64,000 bases of DNA from positions 3,740,001 through 3,804,000 of the forward strand of contig NZ_JADNQW010000005.1 of the NCBI RefSeq assembly GCF_015709455.1, written 5' to 3'. The translations under genes and the position numbers were made by a program. The first letter of the stretch is position 1. Every line of letters starts with the position of its first letter. Source of the DNA: Methylosinus sp. H3A. Lineage in GTDB: Bacteria > Pseudomonadota > Alphaproteobacteria > Rhizobiales > Beijerinckiaceae. Below, piece after piece: positions 45,931-54,683 of the stretch. A model generated the notes under the pieces. The model was given only the letters and a program-made list of their open reading frames with translations, was not told the origin of the DNA and did not search any database.

Positions 45931-47367
45931 ATGCCCCCTTCCCCGCGCTATCGCGCTGAAACGCTCCACGCCTCGCTCGGCGACGGCTTTTTCGACCTCG
46001 TCGAGCCCGCCCGCTTCCCCGAGCACATCTTGCGCTATCGCAACCAGCGCTGGGCCGAGCGCGTCGGCCTCGATACGCTGACCGAGACGGAATGGATCGG
46101 CCATTTCGGGCGTTTCGAGCCCCTGCCCGGCGGCTTTTCCAAGCCGCTGGCGCTGCGCTACCACGGCCACCAATTCCGCACATACAATCCGGACATCGGC
46201 GACGGCCGCGGCTTTCTGTTCGCCCAGCTCCGCGACGCGGGGGATGGCCGGCTGCTCGATCTCGGCACAAAGGGGTCGGGCCGCACGCCCTGGTCGCGCC
46301 AGGGAGACGGAAAGCTCACGCTCAAAGGCGGCGTGCGCGAGATTCTCGCCACGGAGATGCTGGAGGCGCTCGGCGTCGACACATCCAAGAGCTTCAGCCT
46401 GATCGAGACCGGCGAGCCGCTCTATCGCGGCGACGAGCCCTCGCCGACGCGCTCCAGCGTGCTGGCGCGACTCTCCCATTCTCACATCCGCATCGGCACA
46501 TTCCAGCGCCTCGCCCATCTCGACGATCAGCCCGCGCTCGGGCGGCTCATCGATTATTGCGTCGCCCATTATTTCCCCGAGCTCGCCGACGAGCCGGCGG
46601 AAAGCCGCGCCGGCGCCTTTCTGGAGCGAGTCGTGGCGCGGGTGGCGCGGCTCGGAGCGCGCTATATGGCTGCCGGCTTCGTCCATGGCGTGCTCAATTC
46701 GGACAATATCAACATCACCGGCGAGAGCTTCGATTATGGGCCATGGCGATTCGCGCCGCGCTATGATCCGCAGTTCACGGCGGCCTATTTCGACGACAGC
46801 GGGCTCTACGCCTTCGGCCGTCAGCCCGGCGCGCTCGGCTGGAACCTCACCCGGCTCGCGGAGACCATTTTGCCGCAGGTCGGGCTCCAGCGGGCGGAAC
46901 AGATTCTCGGCGGCTATCAGAGCGTCATTCAACGCGAGTTCCAGCTCGCGCTGCTCGACCGTTTCGGCCTGCTGCCGGCGGACGATCCCGAGCAGGACGC
47001 CGCGCTCGCCAAGGGACTGCTCGAATTTCTCGGCAAGACGCAGGCGCCCTTCGAGCAGACCTTTTTCGATTGGCGCGGTGGTCTGGCGAGCCGCGAGCGC
47101 GCCGCCGCGAGCCCGGAGGCCACGCTCTATGATGCGCCGGAATTCGCCGGACTGCGCGAGGCGCTGGCCGCGCATGAGACGTCGCCCGCGGCCAATCTCG
47201 ACCATCCCTATTTCCGTCGCCCCATCCCCTGCACTATGCTGATCGAAGAGGTCGAATCGATCTGGGCGCAAATCGCCGAACTCGACGATTGGAGCGCGCT
47301 CGACGACAAGATCGCGCAGATCGCCTCCATGCGCGAAGCCTATGCGCCGGCGCCTGCCGGGGGATGA
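45931..47367 (+). CDS. selO: SelO/YdiU family protein adenylyltransferase
   Basis: 478 residues, the same size as bacterial SelO. These pseudokinase-fold enzymes transfer AMP to protein hydroxyls, linked to oxidative stress. Nucleotide-binding LDLGTKGSGRTPWSRQGDG, and the active-site FVHGVLNSDNINITGE followed by FDYGPWRF, are intact. The ATG at 45931 begins PPSPRYRAETLHASLGDGFF; upstream in-frame sequence lacks conservation. Signal peptide absent. Confidence 0.93.
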   Translation: MPPSPRYRAETLHASLGDGFFDLVEPARFPEHILRYRNQRWAERVGLDTLTETEWIGHFGRFEPLPGGFSKPLALRYHGHQFRTYNPDIGDGRGFLFAQLRDAGDGRLLDLGTKGSGRTPWSRQGDGKLTLKGGVREILATEMLEALGVDTSKSFSLIETGEPLYRGDEPSPTRSSVLARLSHSHIRIGTFQRLAHLDDQPALGRLIDYCVAHYFPELADEPAESRAGAFLERVVARVARLGARYMAAGFVHGVLNSDNINITGESFDYGPWRFAPRYDPQFTAAYFDDSGLYAFGRQPGALGWNLTRLAETILPQVGLQRAEQILGGYQSVIQREFQLALLDRFGLLPADDPEQDAALAKGLLEFLGKTQAPFEQTFFDWRGGLASRERAAASPEATLYDAPEFAGLREALAAHETSPAANLDHPYFRRPIPCTMLIEEVESIWAQIAELDDWSALDDKIAQIASMREAYAPAPAGG

Positions 47368-47377
47368 CATTTGGAAG

Positions 47378-47971
47378 ATGAGCCGCTCGATCTGCGCCTT
47401 GCTGTTTCTCGCTCTCTCGAGCGCCGCCGCCGCCAAGAATCTGCTGATCGAGAAAACCCCGCCGAGCGGGGCCTGCTTCTTCCGCCGCTATGACGAAGCG
47501 CATCTTCGCGAGCATCCCGGCCAGACCACCGTCTCGGTGCGGATATCGCTTCGTCGCGAGCTACCCTTCACGCCCGAGGACGCGCGCGAGCTACGCGTCG
47601 AGTTTCGCCAGAAGGGCCACGCCAAGCCCTTCTATGTCGTCGGCGGCTGCGCCTGGAGCGAGGAGGCCAATCGCGACGTCCGCGGCGTCCGCCTCATTCA
47701 ATCGTTCCACGAGGACGCCGCGGCGCAATGCATGGCCCGCGGCGGCCTCGGCGGCTCGGCCGAGGAAGGCGGCGATTTCCCCATCGACCTCGCCGAGGAC
47801 GGCGCTTCGCTCACGCTCTACATGGACGAGGGCGTCAGCGGCTGGCGCGGTCCGGACCAGAAGAAGAAATCCACCTATCTCGAGCTCACGCGCCAAAACC
47901 GCGTCTTCCGGCTCGAGCGCGTCGACCCCGCGGCCTGTTTGGAGCTGGACAAAGCGGTCGCCGTCGACTGA
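47378..47971 (+). CDS. Hypothetical exported protein
   Basis: 197 residues with a Sec signal peptide (SRSICALLFLALSSAAAA). The mature part has four cysteines (GACFFRR, GGCAWSE, AQCMARG, AACLELD), possibly two disulfides, and beta-rich segments such as TTVSVRISLRRELPFTP. No family recognised. The ATG at 47378 follows TTGGAAG, 11 bases after the selO stop, so it is probably cotranscribed with selO. Confidence 0.6.
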   Translation: MSRSICALLFLALSSAAAAKNLLIEKTPPSGACFFRRYDEAHLREHPGQTTVSVRISLRRELPFTPEDARELRVEFRQKGHAKPFYVVGGCAWSEEANRDVRGVRLIQSFHEDAAAQCMARGGLGGSAEEGGDFPIDLAEDGASLTLYMDEGVSGWRGPDQKKKSTYLELTRQNRVFRLERVDPAACLELDKAVAVD

Positions 47972-48096
47972 GAGAAGCGGGAAAATTCGCGTGGACACGC
48001 CGCCCTATCCGTATTTGGACTTGAAGATGAACATGACGCGAGGCGATAATCACGCGTCACGACTCGCCGCGCCGCGGCGCTCGGGCAGGTTGTCGA

Positions 48097-48315
48097 ATGG
48101 TCGATGAGCTCAACGAAGTCGAACGCAACTCTCTCCGGATCGAAGTAGAGCGCCTGAGGCTCGAGCATCGGGATATCGAGGATGCGATCGACGCCCTTCT
48201 CGCGGTCGGCGCCGTGGACCAGCTGCAAATTCAACGGCTGAAAAAGCGAAAATTGCTGCTGCGCGATCGCATCGCTTTTCTGGAAGACCAGCTCACGCCC
48301 GATATAATCGCGTGA
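48097..48315 (+). CDS. YdcH/DUF465-like small protein
   Basis: 72 residues, strongly helical: VERNSLRIEVERLRLEHRDI, VDQLQIQRLKKRKLLLRDRI. The spacing LxxLHxxxxxAIxAL and LKKRKLxLRDxI is that of YdcH/DUF465 proteins. This is the second member of the type within 3 kb, on the other side of selO. ATG with CAGGTTGTCGA upstream. Confidence 0.75.
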   Translation: MVDELNEVERNSLRIEVERLRLEHRDIEDAIDALLAVGAVDQLQIQRLKKRKLLLRDRIAFLEDQLTPDIIA

Positions 48316-48337
48316 TCCACCACGCGTGAGCGGCGCG

Positions 48338-48445
48338 CTATTTCCACATTCTGAGACCGACTGCGACGGCGAGCGAAACGACTGCGACGATCGCGACGAC
48401 CGCCACCAGCCTTACGGTTTCCTTGCTTTCCTGGGCGCTCCCCAT
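48338..48445 (-). CDS. Small single-span membrane protein
   Basis: 35 residues: MGSAQESKETVRLVAVVAIV followed by AVVSLAVAVGLRMWK. One hydrophobic helix with a charged N-terminus and a basic end. A strong ribosome site (CGGAGGACCGT) precedes the ATG. Longer in-frame starts upstream have no support. Function unknown. Confidence 0.55.
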   Translation of the reverse strand: MGSAQESKETVRLVAVVAIVAVVSLAVAVGLRMWK

Positions 48446-48795
48446 ACGGTCCTCCGCCGTGCTTTTTTCAATTTTGGCGAGCCTATGCCTGTCCAAGAGA
48501 GATACAATAAGCCTAGATGCGACGGAACAGCGCAGCGACGATCGCCCCATCGACGCGCGGCATCGCAGCCGGCGTCTCAATAAATCGATATTACACATTA
48601 ACGTCGAATCACAAAAACCTCCCGACGCGCAAAATCGCGCTCTCACCGCTGAGCCGTCGAGCGTCCATTGACACTGCCGCGGGAACACGCTCCCATCGAT
48701 CGGCCACGCGGCGCGAGCGAAGCCGAGCCGAGATATTTCGAGCTCCCGCGACGCTCCGAGTGGTCGAGGCGAGCTTTCGATCGGAGGCGCCCATA
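48446..48795. other. Non-coding stretch before the PepSY gene
   Basis: 350 bases without a convincing gene. It lies between two divergent genes and must hold their promoters. The only promoter-like string is TTGACA at 48668-48673, with a poor -10 (TCCCAT) 17 bases downstream. No clear operator or repeat seen. Confidence 0.4.
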
Positions 48796-49947
48796 ATGGG
48801 TCGGAACGAGCTGGGCCGCAAAATATTTCTGGCGACCCATCGTATCATCGGCCTCTTCGCGGGCGCGATCGTCGCGCTTGTCGGCCTCAGCGGCAGCATG
48901 CTCGCCTTTCGCGAAGACATAGACGAATGGCTGAACGCCCCGCTCATGCGCGTGGAAACGCCGGCTCGGCCGTCCTTGCGCCCGCTCGACGAGATTTTCG
49001 CGGCGGCGACCGCGGAGATGCCGGCGGAAGGCAGGCCGGAGCGCATCACGTCGCCGCGTCATGCCCGAGCAGCCGCGATCGTCAGCTATATGGTCGAGAC
49101 CGACGATCTCGACAGTTATTTCCACCAGCTGTTCATCGACCCCTATACGGCGAAGGTCATCGGAAGCCGCTTATATTCGCATGGCGACGATGTGTTTTCG
49201 CAGCCCCTCGTCCAGATCGTCATGGCGTTTCACTGGACGCTGCTGCTCGGCGCGAACAAGGCCTATCTGGTCGGCGCCATCGGCGTTCTGGTTTTCTTCT
49301 CGATTCCGATGGGGCTTTATCTCTGGCGGCCGCGCAATAGCGATTGGCGGCTGGGCTTGAAGATCAAATGGGGCGCGAGCCCGGAGAGGATCGCCTATGA
49401 CGCGCATCGGAGCGTCGGCGTTTATTTCGCGATTCCTCTGCTGGTGATGCTCGCCACCGGAATCGCGATGATCTTCAAACCGACGACGCATTCGCTGGCG
49501 GCCCTGATCTCCTCCGTGCGTCCAGAGCCGGATTATGGAAAATCGACGCCCATTCCCGGCCAGGAGCCGATCGGCCTCGACGCGGCCGTCGCCAGCGCGG
49601 ACAAAGTCTTTCCCACGGGGCGGCTGCATTGGATTCTTCTGCCGAGCGGCGAGGATGGCGTCTATGTCGTCGGCAAGCAGTCACAGAACGAGCCCAACCG
49701 CACCAAGACATTCCGCAATGTCGGCGTCGATCGCTACAGCGGCCGTGTGCTGCAGGCGCAGGACCGGGAGGTGTTCACCGCGGGCGAGACGCTTCTCGAA
49801 TGGCTGTTCCCGCTGCATTGCGGCGAGGCATTCGGCGCGCTCGGCCGCGCGCTGGTTCTGCTGACGGGGCTTGCGCCCCTGCTCCTCTATGTGACCGGCT
49901 TCCTGCGATGGCGCCACAAACGCCGCGCGCGTCGCCCGACGATATGA
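48796..49947 (+). CDS. PepSY-associated transmembrane protein
   Basis: 383 residues. N-terminal helix RIIGLFAGAIVALVGLSGSM with the PepSY_TM-typical HR upstream and LAFREDIDEWLNAPL after it; further helices IVMAFHWTLLLGANKAYLVG, GVYFAIPLLVMLATGIAMIF and LVLLTGLAPLLLYVTGFLRW, closing with basic residues. Such proteins often act as iron or copper reductases/uptake partners next to metal genes. ATG at 48796 after CGGAGGCGCCCATA. Neighbour of the CopC group. Confidence 0.85.
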   Translation: MGRNELGRKIFLATHRIIGLFAGAIVALVGLSGSMLAFREDIDEWLNAPLMRVETPARPSLRPLDEIFAAATAEMPAEGRPERITSPRHARAAAIVSYMVETDDLDSYFHQLFIDPYTAKVIGSRLYSHGDDVFSQPLVQIVMAFHWTLLLGANKAYLVGAIGVLVFFSIPMGLYLWRPRNSDWRLGLKIKWGASPERIAYDAHRSVGVYFAIPLLVMLATGIAMIFKPTTHSLAALISSVRPEPDYGKSTPIPGQEPIGLDAAVASADKVFPTGRLHWILLPSGEDGVYVVGKQSQNEPNRTKTFRNVGVDRYSGRVLQAQDREVFTAGETLLEWLFPLHCGEAFGALGRALVLLTGLAPLLLYVTGFLRWRHKRRARRPTI

Positions 49948-50010
49948 CGCTCAGAGCGCTTTCCGATCGAAAGGAATCGTTCGATCGATCAGAATTCGCT
50001 CCAGATTTCG

Positions 50011-50580
50011 TCACTGGCCGACGGAAATCGGCATTTCGATCATATCCTCCTCGCTCTTGCCTTCGCCGAAAGCGAGCTTGAGGACATATTTGCCCTTGTG
50101 GTCGACCGAGGACTCCAAGGTCACGAAGCCGGCCGGACGTGGCTTGGAGGGCACGGCGGTCAAGAGCTCGAGCGCGCCTTTGGCGTCGGTCTTGTAGAAT
50201 GACAGACCGACGGATTGGCTCCTCACGTCTTTCTCCATCAGCGTGACGGAGAAAATCACCTTCCCGGTTCCCGGAACCCGGTCGCAATATTCGTCATATT
50301 TGCTGAGATCATTGGTCGGCCCGCCGGCGCTCTTATCCGAGTCTGCGAGGAAATAGGTCGTCAGCCGCGCCGAATAAAAGTCGCTCACCTTGAGGCAATT
50401 CGCGATTGTGCGGTCGCCCGCCTTGACGGCCGGCCGATAGAAATGCGCGTCGAGAAAATCATTCCAATAAAGACTGAAGGAGGGCCCCCACAGAGAGTAA
50501 GAAAAGGCGGCGACATTGCCGGCGGCGATCACGACGACGACGAGGAACAACATTAGATTCATCCGGCCGTTGGGGCTCAT
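50011..50580 (-). CDS. Hypothetical membrane-anchored protein beside copC
   Basis: 189 residues from ATG 50580, after AAAGGACAAATCGGCG. One N-terminal helix (NLMLFLVVVVIAAGNVAAFS) and an extracytoplasmic domain with two cysteines (IANCLKVSDFYS, KYDEYCDRVPG). Beta-rich second half (VIFSVTLMEKDVRSQSVGLS). No family recognised. It is 82 bases downstream of the copC gene on the same strand, so probably part of the copper operon. Confidence 0.65.
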   Translation of the reverse strand: MSPNGRMNLMLFLVVVVIAAGNVAAFSYSLWGPSFSLYWNDFLDAHFYRPAVKAGDRTIANCLKVSDFYSARLTTYFLADSDKSAGGPTNDLSKYDEYCDRVPGTGKVIFSVTLMEKDVRSQSVGLSFYKTDAKGALELLTAVPSKPRPAGFVTLESSVDHKGKYVLKLAFGEGKSEEDMIEMPISVGQ

Positions 50581-50662
50581 CGCCGATTTGTCCTTTCCCC
50601 TTGGTCGAGCGGCTTTTTCTCGTCGCGCGAAGACGGCCGCTCGTCGCTCGCCTTCGCGCCTC

Positions 50663-51226
50663 TCAGGGTCGGACCTCGAAATCCCAAGCGCCGCTGACGA
50701 GATGTCCATCGGCCGACAAAGCGCGATAGCGAACCGTATATTTGCCGGGGCCGAGCGGATTGACGCTCACCGAGACATGGGCAGGGTCGGCTCGGTCGAT
50801 CGCCGCATCACGCTTGTCGACACGCTCGCCGGAAGCGCTGATCACCGCCAGAGCGGCGAAGGCGTCCCTTATGCCGGCGTCGTACCAGACATCGACCTTG
50901 CCGATACTGCCGGCGGCGACGCCGTCCTGCGCCGGGGAGGTCCGCACGACGATCGCATGAGCCAGCAGAATGGGCCGCTCCGCCCGCTGCGGCGGCTCCT
51001 GCGACGGACCGAGCAGCCCGAGCGCCGAAGGCGTCTCGAAATGCGACAGGCGATCGGTCGGGGCCGTCTCCGAGCCGCTCCCGCGCGCAAATGCGCAGGG
51101 CGCGCCGCCGATCGACAGACCTATCGCCGAGCCCAGTAAGAGATACGCGCTCATGCGCGCAGCCGCCCTGCGAAAAACGACGGTTCGATCTCGATTGCTT
51201 GCGGGAGCCGCGGCGGGAAGGATCAT
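50663..51226 (-). CDS. copC: CopC-domain copper-binding protein with N-terminal extension
   Basis: About 187 residues from ATG 51226 (alternative ATG at 51154). A signal-like helix (AYLLLGSAIGLSIGGAP) is followed by about 50 residues of linker (SHFETPSALGLLGPSQEPPQ) before the CopC domain, AHAIVVRTSPAQDGV to YRALSADGHLVSGAWDFEV. The histidine that is at the mature N-terminus in classical CopC is here internal (LLAHAIVV). So the N-terminal amine copper site would not form unless further processing occurs. The DGH histidine is retained. Periplasmic. Confidence 0.85.
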   Translation of the reverse strand: MILPAAAPASNRDRTVVFRRAAARMSAYLLLGSAIGLSIGGAPCAFARGSGSETAPTDRLSHFETPSALGLLGPSQEPPQRAERPILLAHAIVVRTSPAQDGVAAGSIGKVDVWYDAGIRDAFAALAVISASGERVDKRDAAIDRADPAHVSVSVNPLGPGKYTVRYRALSADGHLVSGAWDFEVRP

Positions 51227-51424
51227 GGTTTCCGTTTGTCGTGCATCCGTCGATGCTAAGCGGCCTCTCGAGCGCGAGCAAGGCGCGCGCTCCACTCGCG
51301 ATTGTGCGGTGCGGCGCCCGACCGCCCTCGGGACCGCCGACCTTGTCAAGGCTGGCATGATATGCACTATCTAGATTTCGTGCATACGCCGCCTTGTCGC
51401 GAGGCGTCAAGGGAGTCGACAGGA
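51227..51424. promoter_or_regulatory. Divergent intergenic region, copC/hupE
   Basis: 198 bases between the divergent copC and HupE-like genes. Both promoters must be here. TTGTCA at 51343-51348 is a possible -35 for the plus-strand gene, but the -10 (CACTAT or TATCTA) is poor. No clear metal-regulator operator found by eye. Confidence 0.35.
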
Positions 51425-52564
51425 ATGGCGCTTTCGCCCATCGCTCTGCTCATCGTCATTCTGTTGGGCGTCGGCGGCGCGGGCGTGGCGAAGGCCCACA
51501 CGGCCGATATTTCCAGCAGCCGCATCGTTCCCGAAGGAGACGGCCGCTATCGCGTCGATGTCGGCTTTCTCGGCGCCGACATCGAGCGCATGTTCGCCGA
51601 GAATAAGCCGAACCAGGCCGATGTCGATCTCACCGAGCCGGGCATGATCGAGGCGATGATCGGCAAATTCATTCAGAGCCGCGTCGCGCTGCAGAACGCA
51701 GCCGGAGAGACCTGCCCGAGCGAGGTCGTCTCGGTGGGCGCCGACCCGGCCAATCCGCGCGACTCGAAAGTCGTGCTGCGCATGAATTGCAGCGCCGTTT
51801 CCGAGCAGATCTTCTACAACCCCTACAAGCTGCTCGAGGCGCAAGGAAAGCGCGCCAAACATCTCGTCGGCGTCGGCGAACGCGACGCGGGAGAGCGACT
51901 GACCGAGGCGCAGCTCCAGGGCCTGGAGCCGGCTCCGGGCGAGGTGATGATCTTCCCCGGCGACGCGATGGTCGATCTCTCCAAGCCGCTGCTGACGCCC
52001 TGGCAGCTCGCGCCGAAGTTTTTCGCGGCCGGCGTCGAGCATATCATGACCGGTTACGATCATTTGTGCTTTCTGATAGCAGTGATGCTATGGGCGACGC
52101 GCGTCTGGCCGGTGGTGAAGCTGGTGACCGCCTTCACCGTGTCGCATTCTGTGACCCTGTCGCTGGCGGCGCTCGGCCTCGTCGATCTACCGAGCCGCTG
52201 GGTGGAGGTCGCGATCGCGCTGTCGATCATCTATGTCGCGGTCGAGAATTTCTTCACCTGCAAGGTCGAAGGCCGCTGGCGCGACACTTTCGTCTTCGGC
52301 TTCATCCACGGATTCGGCTTTGCGAGCGGCCTCATCGAGATCGGCGTGCCGCAGCGCGCCCTCGTGCCGGCGCTGGCGAGCTTCAATCTCGGCGTCGAGG
52401 CCGGGCAGATCGGCGTGGTGCTGGTGGTGCTGCCGCTGCTCCTGGCGATCGACCGGATTTTCACCCATGGGCTGCGCGACCCACGCCTTGTGCGCGCCGG
52501 CTCTGGCGTCATCGCTTGCGTCGGCGCCTATTGGCTGTTCGAGCGGGTTTTCGGGATCGGGTGA
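51425..52564 (+). CDS. HupE/UreJ-like membrane protein
   Basis: 379 residues. Signal peptide (ALSPIALLIVILLGVGGAGV), an extracytoplasmic part beginning AHTADISSSRIV, then six to seven helices with the HupE/UreJ_2 motif HIMTGYDHLCFLIAVMLW and later VFGFIHGFGFASGLIEIG. The conserved histidines and aspartate suggest a metal-handling or transport role (HupE is linked to nickel). Divergent from copC. Start 51425 follows GGAGTCGACAGGA; a longer in-frame start exists upstream but includes no signal feature. Confidence 0.85.
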   Translation: MALSPIALLIVILLGVGGAGVAKAHTADISSSRIVPEGDGRYRVDVGFLGADIERMFAENKPNQADVDLTEPGMIEAMIGKFIQSRVALQNAAGETCPSEVVSVGADPANPRDSKVVLRMNCSAVSEQIFYNPYKLLEAQGKRAKHLVGVGERDAGERLTEAQLQGLEPAPGEVMIFPGDAMVDLSKPLLTPWQLAPKFFAAGVEHIMTGYDHLCFLIAVMLWATRVWPVVKLVTAFTVSHSVTLSLAALGLVDLPSRWVEVAIALSIIYVAVENFFTCKVEGRWRDTFVFGFIHGFGFASGLIEIGVPQRALVPALASFNLGVEAGQIGVVLVVLPLLLAIDRIFTHGLRDPRLVRAGSGVIACVGAYWLFERVFGIG

Positions 52565-52710
52565 ACCGGTCGCCGTCGCGACTAGCGCGCCGGACAGGAC
52601 AAAGATGCGAACACTTATATCGTTGATATAATAATTTAAATTATCAATCCACCTAACTCCATCTCGAAACCAGAAACGGCTCGAGGGAGGCCCCAGCGTC
52701 GACCGCGCAT

Positions 52711-52926
52711 ATGGCGGCAATGCCCGCTAGCGCGAGCGACACCACAGTGTACGCCCTGCGCGCGGAAATTTTCGCCCATGTGCGTAAACGGGCGGAGATG
52801 GAGCGCGGCCTCTTCACGCTCACCGTGCCGACCGGCGGCGGGAAGACGTTGGCGTCTCTCGCTTTCGCGCTCGATCACGCCGAGCGTCATGGCCAAGAGC
52901 GGATCGCGACCTTCGCGGGCGCGTGA
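52711..52926 (+). pseudogene. Remnant of cas3 helicase
   Basis: A 71-codon fragment with VYALRAEIFAHVRKRAEMER and LFTLTVPTGGGKTLASLAFA. The Walker A TGGGKT in this context is the motif I region of type I CRISPR Cas3 helicases. The nuclease HD part before it and all other helicase motifs after it are missing; the frame ends at 52926. No other cas gene or CRISPR array is visible in the window, so it is an isolated relic. Confidence 0.7.
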
Positions 52927-53155
52927 TCGTCGCGACCTTCGGCAGGCGCAGCTCGCGCCCCAGAGCGTCCGCGCGGATGTAGTCGGCGCGCCGCAGCCAT
53001 TCTCCCCCAAACCGATCTCGGCACAGCGCTGCTACGCCCAGTTTGTGCCCGATTTGCAAACGATAGCACGCTTTCGCCACCGGGCGCCGCCGCGCACGGC
53101 GGGCGGATTGTATGGAACCGTCGGGCGCGGCGGCGTGCCGTGGCTGCTACCGCCC
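52927..53155. other. Unassigned stretch between the cas3 remnant and tolC
   Basis: 229 bases. A minus-strand open frame here contains RFGGEWLRRADYIRADALGR, which looks protein-like but is not recognised and has no supported start. It may be debris of the same event that left the cas3 fragment. Upstream of the cas3 fragment, 52631-52644 is a perfect 14-base AT palindrome (ATAATTTAAATTAT) of unknown meaning. Confidence 0.35.
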
Positions 53156-54607
53156 TTATGGGGTGTCGAGCCCGATCCATTTGCCCTTGGTTTCCTCGAG
53201 GTTCGCCGTCGGGTCGTAGATATTCGCGTCGAGATTCAGCCGCTCGGCGCAGAGACTGCCGATCGCGCCGAGGATAGCATAGCCGGCGACGACGCGGTCC
53301 CGCTGCGCCGTGACCAGATCGACCCGCGCGTTGAGCACCGTCTGCTGCGCATTGAGCACGTCGAGCGTCGTTCGCTGGCCGAACCGGGCCTCGTCGTGCA
53401 CGCCCTTCAGCGCCGCTTCGGCTGCCTTCACGGCGACGCGGCCAGAGGCGACGGACGCCTTCGCGTTGCGGAGTTGGCCGAAGCTCGTGACGACCCCGGC
53501 GCGAACGGCATCGCGCTGAACATCAGCATTGAAGCGCGCCTGGCGCAATTGGGCCTTCGCCTGGCGGATCGACGCATATTCGACGCCGCCCTGATAGATC
53601 GGGATGTTGAGCGCGCCGCTCGCCTGCGCGGTGAATTGCCGTGCGCCGGGGATGCCGAAGAACGAATCATATTGTTGATTGACTTGAAGGCTCGCGGAAA
53701 GCGTCGGCAGCAGCGCGCCCTCGTCGACCTTCACCGCATAATCCGCGGCATCGACCTGCCTCATGGCGGCGACGACGCCGGGATGCTCGACGAGCGCGAT
53801 CGCCGTGGCCTCCTCCACTGTCTTGGGCAGGAGCTCCTCGATCGGCGGCGCAGGATCGAGGCGACCGGGCTCGACGCCGATGATCTGCCGGAAGCTCGCG
53901 GCGCTCGCGTCGAGCGCCGCTTGCGCTGCGTAGGATTCCGTTCGCGCATGCGCGAGCGCGGCCAGCGCCTGCGCAACGTCGGTCAATGTCGTATCGCCGA
54001 GCTCGGCGCGGTCGCGCGTCACGCGCAATTGCTCCTCCAGAACGGCGATGTTGCTTTTTCGCAGCGACACGACGGCGGTGTCGCGCAAGACATTCATATA
54101 GGCGGTCGCGCCGTTCAGTAGCGTCGCCTGTTCTGTGATGCGCGTGGTTTCACGAGCCGCGAAGACATTCGCCTCGGCCTGCCGGATCGAATTATCGGTC
54201 CGCCAGCCGTCGAACAACGTCTGCGTCAGCCCGAATGAAGCGGCGCGGGGTTCTCCGATGACATGTTCCGTGCTGTAGACCCGCTCATTGCTGCTGTTGC
54301 GGCCGGCGGGCTGACGGAGGCGATTGAGCTGCGGACCGCCATTGATCGACGCGTTCAGCTTCGGCCGCATGCCGCCGCCCGCCGCTTTCGCGACGTCCTC
54401 GTTGCGGGCGCTTACATTGGCCCGCTGCTGGTTCAGGTCGGGATTGCCGAGATAGGCCCGAGCGAGCGAAGACTTCATCGTCTCCGCGCGAGCGATGCGC
54501 GAAGCCGAAGGACAAAGGGAGAGGATGGAGACGGCCGCGATCGTCGCGAGATCGAAAGCGCGCGACGCATTGTAGACGCGTAGGATCGCCCAAAATTGAA
54601 ACGCCAT
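53156..54607 (-). CDS. TolC-family outer membrane channel of the type I exporter
   Basis: 483 residues. After an N-terminal hydrophobic segment the TolC repeats appear: LARAYLGNPDLNQQRANVSA and FGLTQTLFDGWRTDNSIRQA in the first half, NIPIYQGGVEYASIRQAKAQ and RTTLDVLNAQQTVLNARVDL in the second half. Both halves thus carry the expected coiled-coil pattern and the LDVLNAQ motif. Third exporter gene of the minus-strand operon; 76 bases after the HlyD gene. Confidence 0.92.
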   Translation of the reverse strand: MAFQFWAILRVYNASRAFDLATIAAVSILSLCPSASRIARAETMKSSLARAYLGNPDLNQQRANVSARNEDVAKAAGGGMRPKLNASINGGPQLNRLRQPAGRNSSNERVYSTEHVIGEPRAASFGLTQTLFDGWRTDNSIRQAEANVFAARETTRITEQATLLNGATAYMNVLRDTAVVSLRKSNIAVLEEQLRVTRDRAELGDTTLTDVAQALAALAHARTESYAAQAALDASAASFRQIIGVEPGRLDPAPPIEELLPKTVEEATAIALVEHPGVVAAMRQVDAADYAVKVDEGALLPTLSASLQVNQQYDSFFGIPGARQFTAQASGALNIPIYQGGVEYASIRQAKAQLRQARFNADVQRDAVRAGVVTSFGQLRNAKASVASGRVAVKAAEAALKGVHDEARFGQRTTLDVLNAQQTVLNARVDLVTAQRDRVVAGYAILGAIGSLCAERLNLDANIYDPTANLEETKGKWIGLDTP

Positions 54608-54683
54608 AACGCGGAACTCTCACAGTGGCCCCGATGAAGACTGAACGACGCCATGCGCTTTTACATGTGGCGTCGAGTATCGC

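Noticed and set aside
52631..52644. Perfect 14-base AT palindrome
   Set aside because: Too short and A/T-simple to assign as an operator or attachment site; it is only noted in the neighbouring entry.
52820..53080. Minus-strand open frame with RFGGEWLRRADYIRADALGR
   Set aside because: The string looks protein-like but no family, start or ribosome site supports it, so it is described as unassigned debris only.
52565..53155. A CRISPR array beside the cas3 remnant
   Set aside because: No repeated 25-40 base units with regular spacing were found by reading the region.
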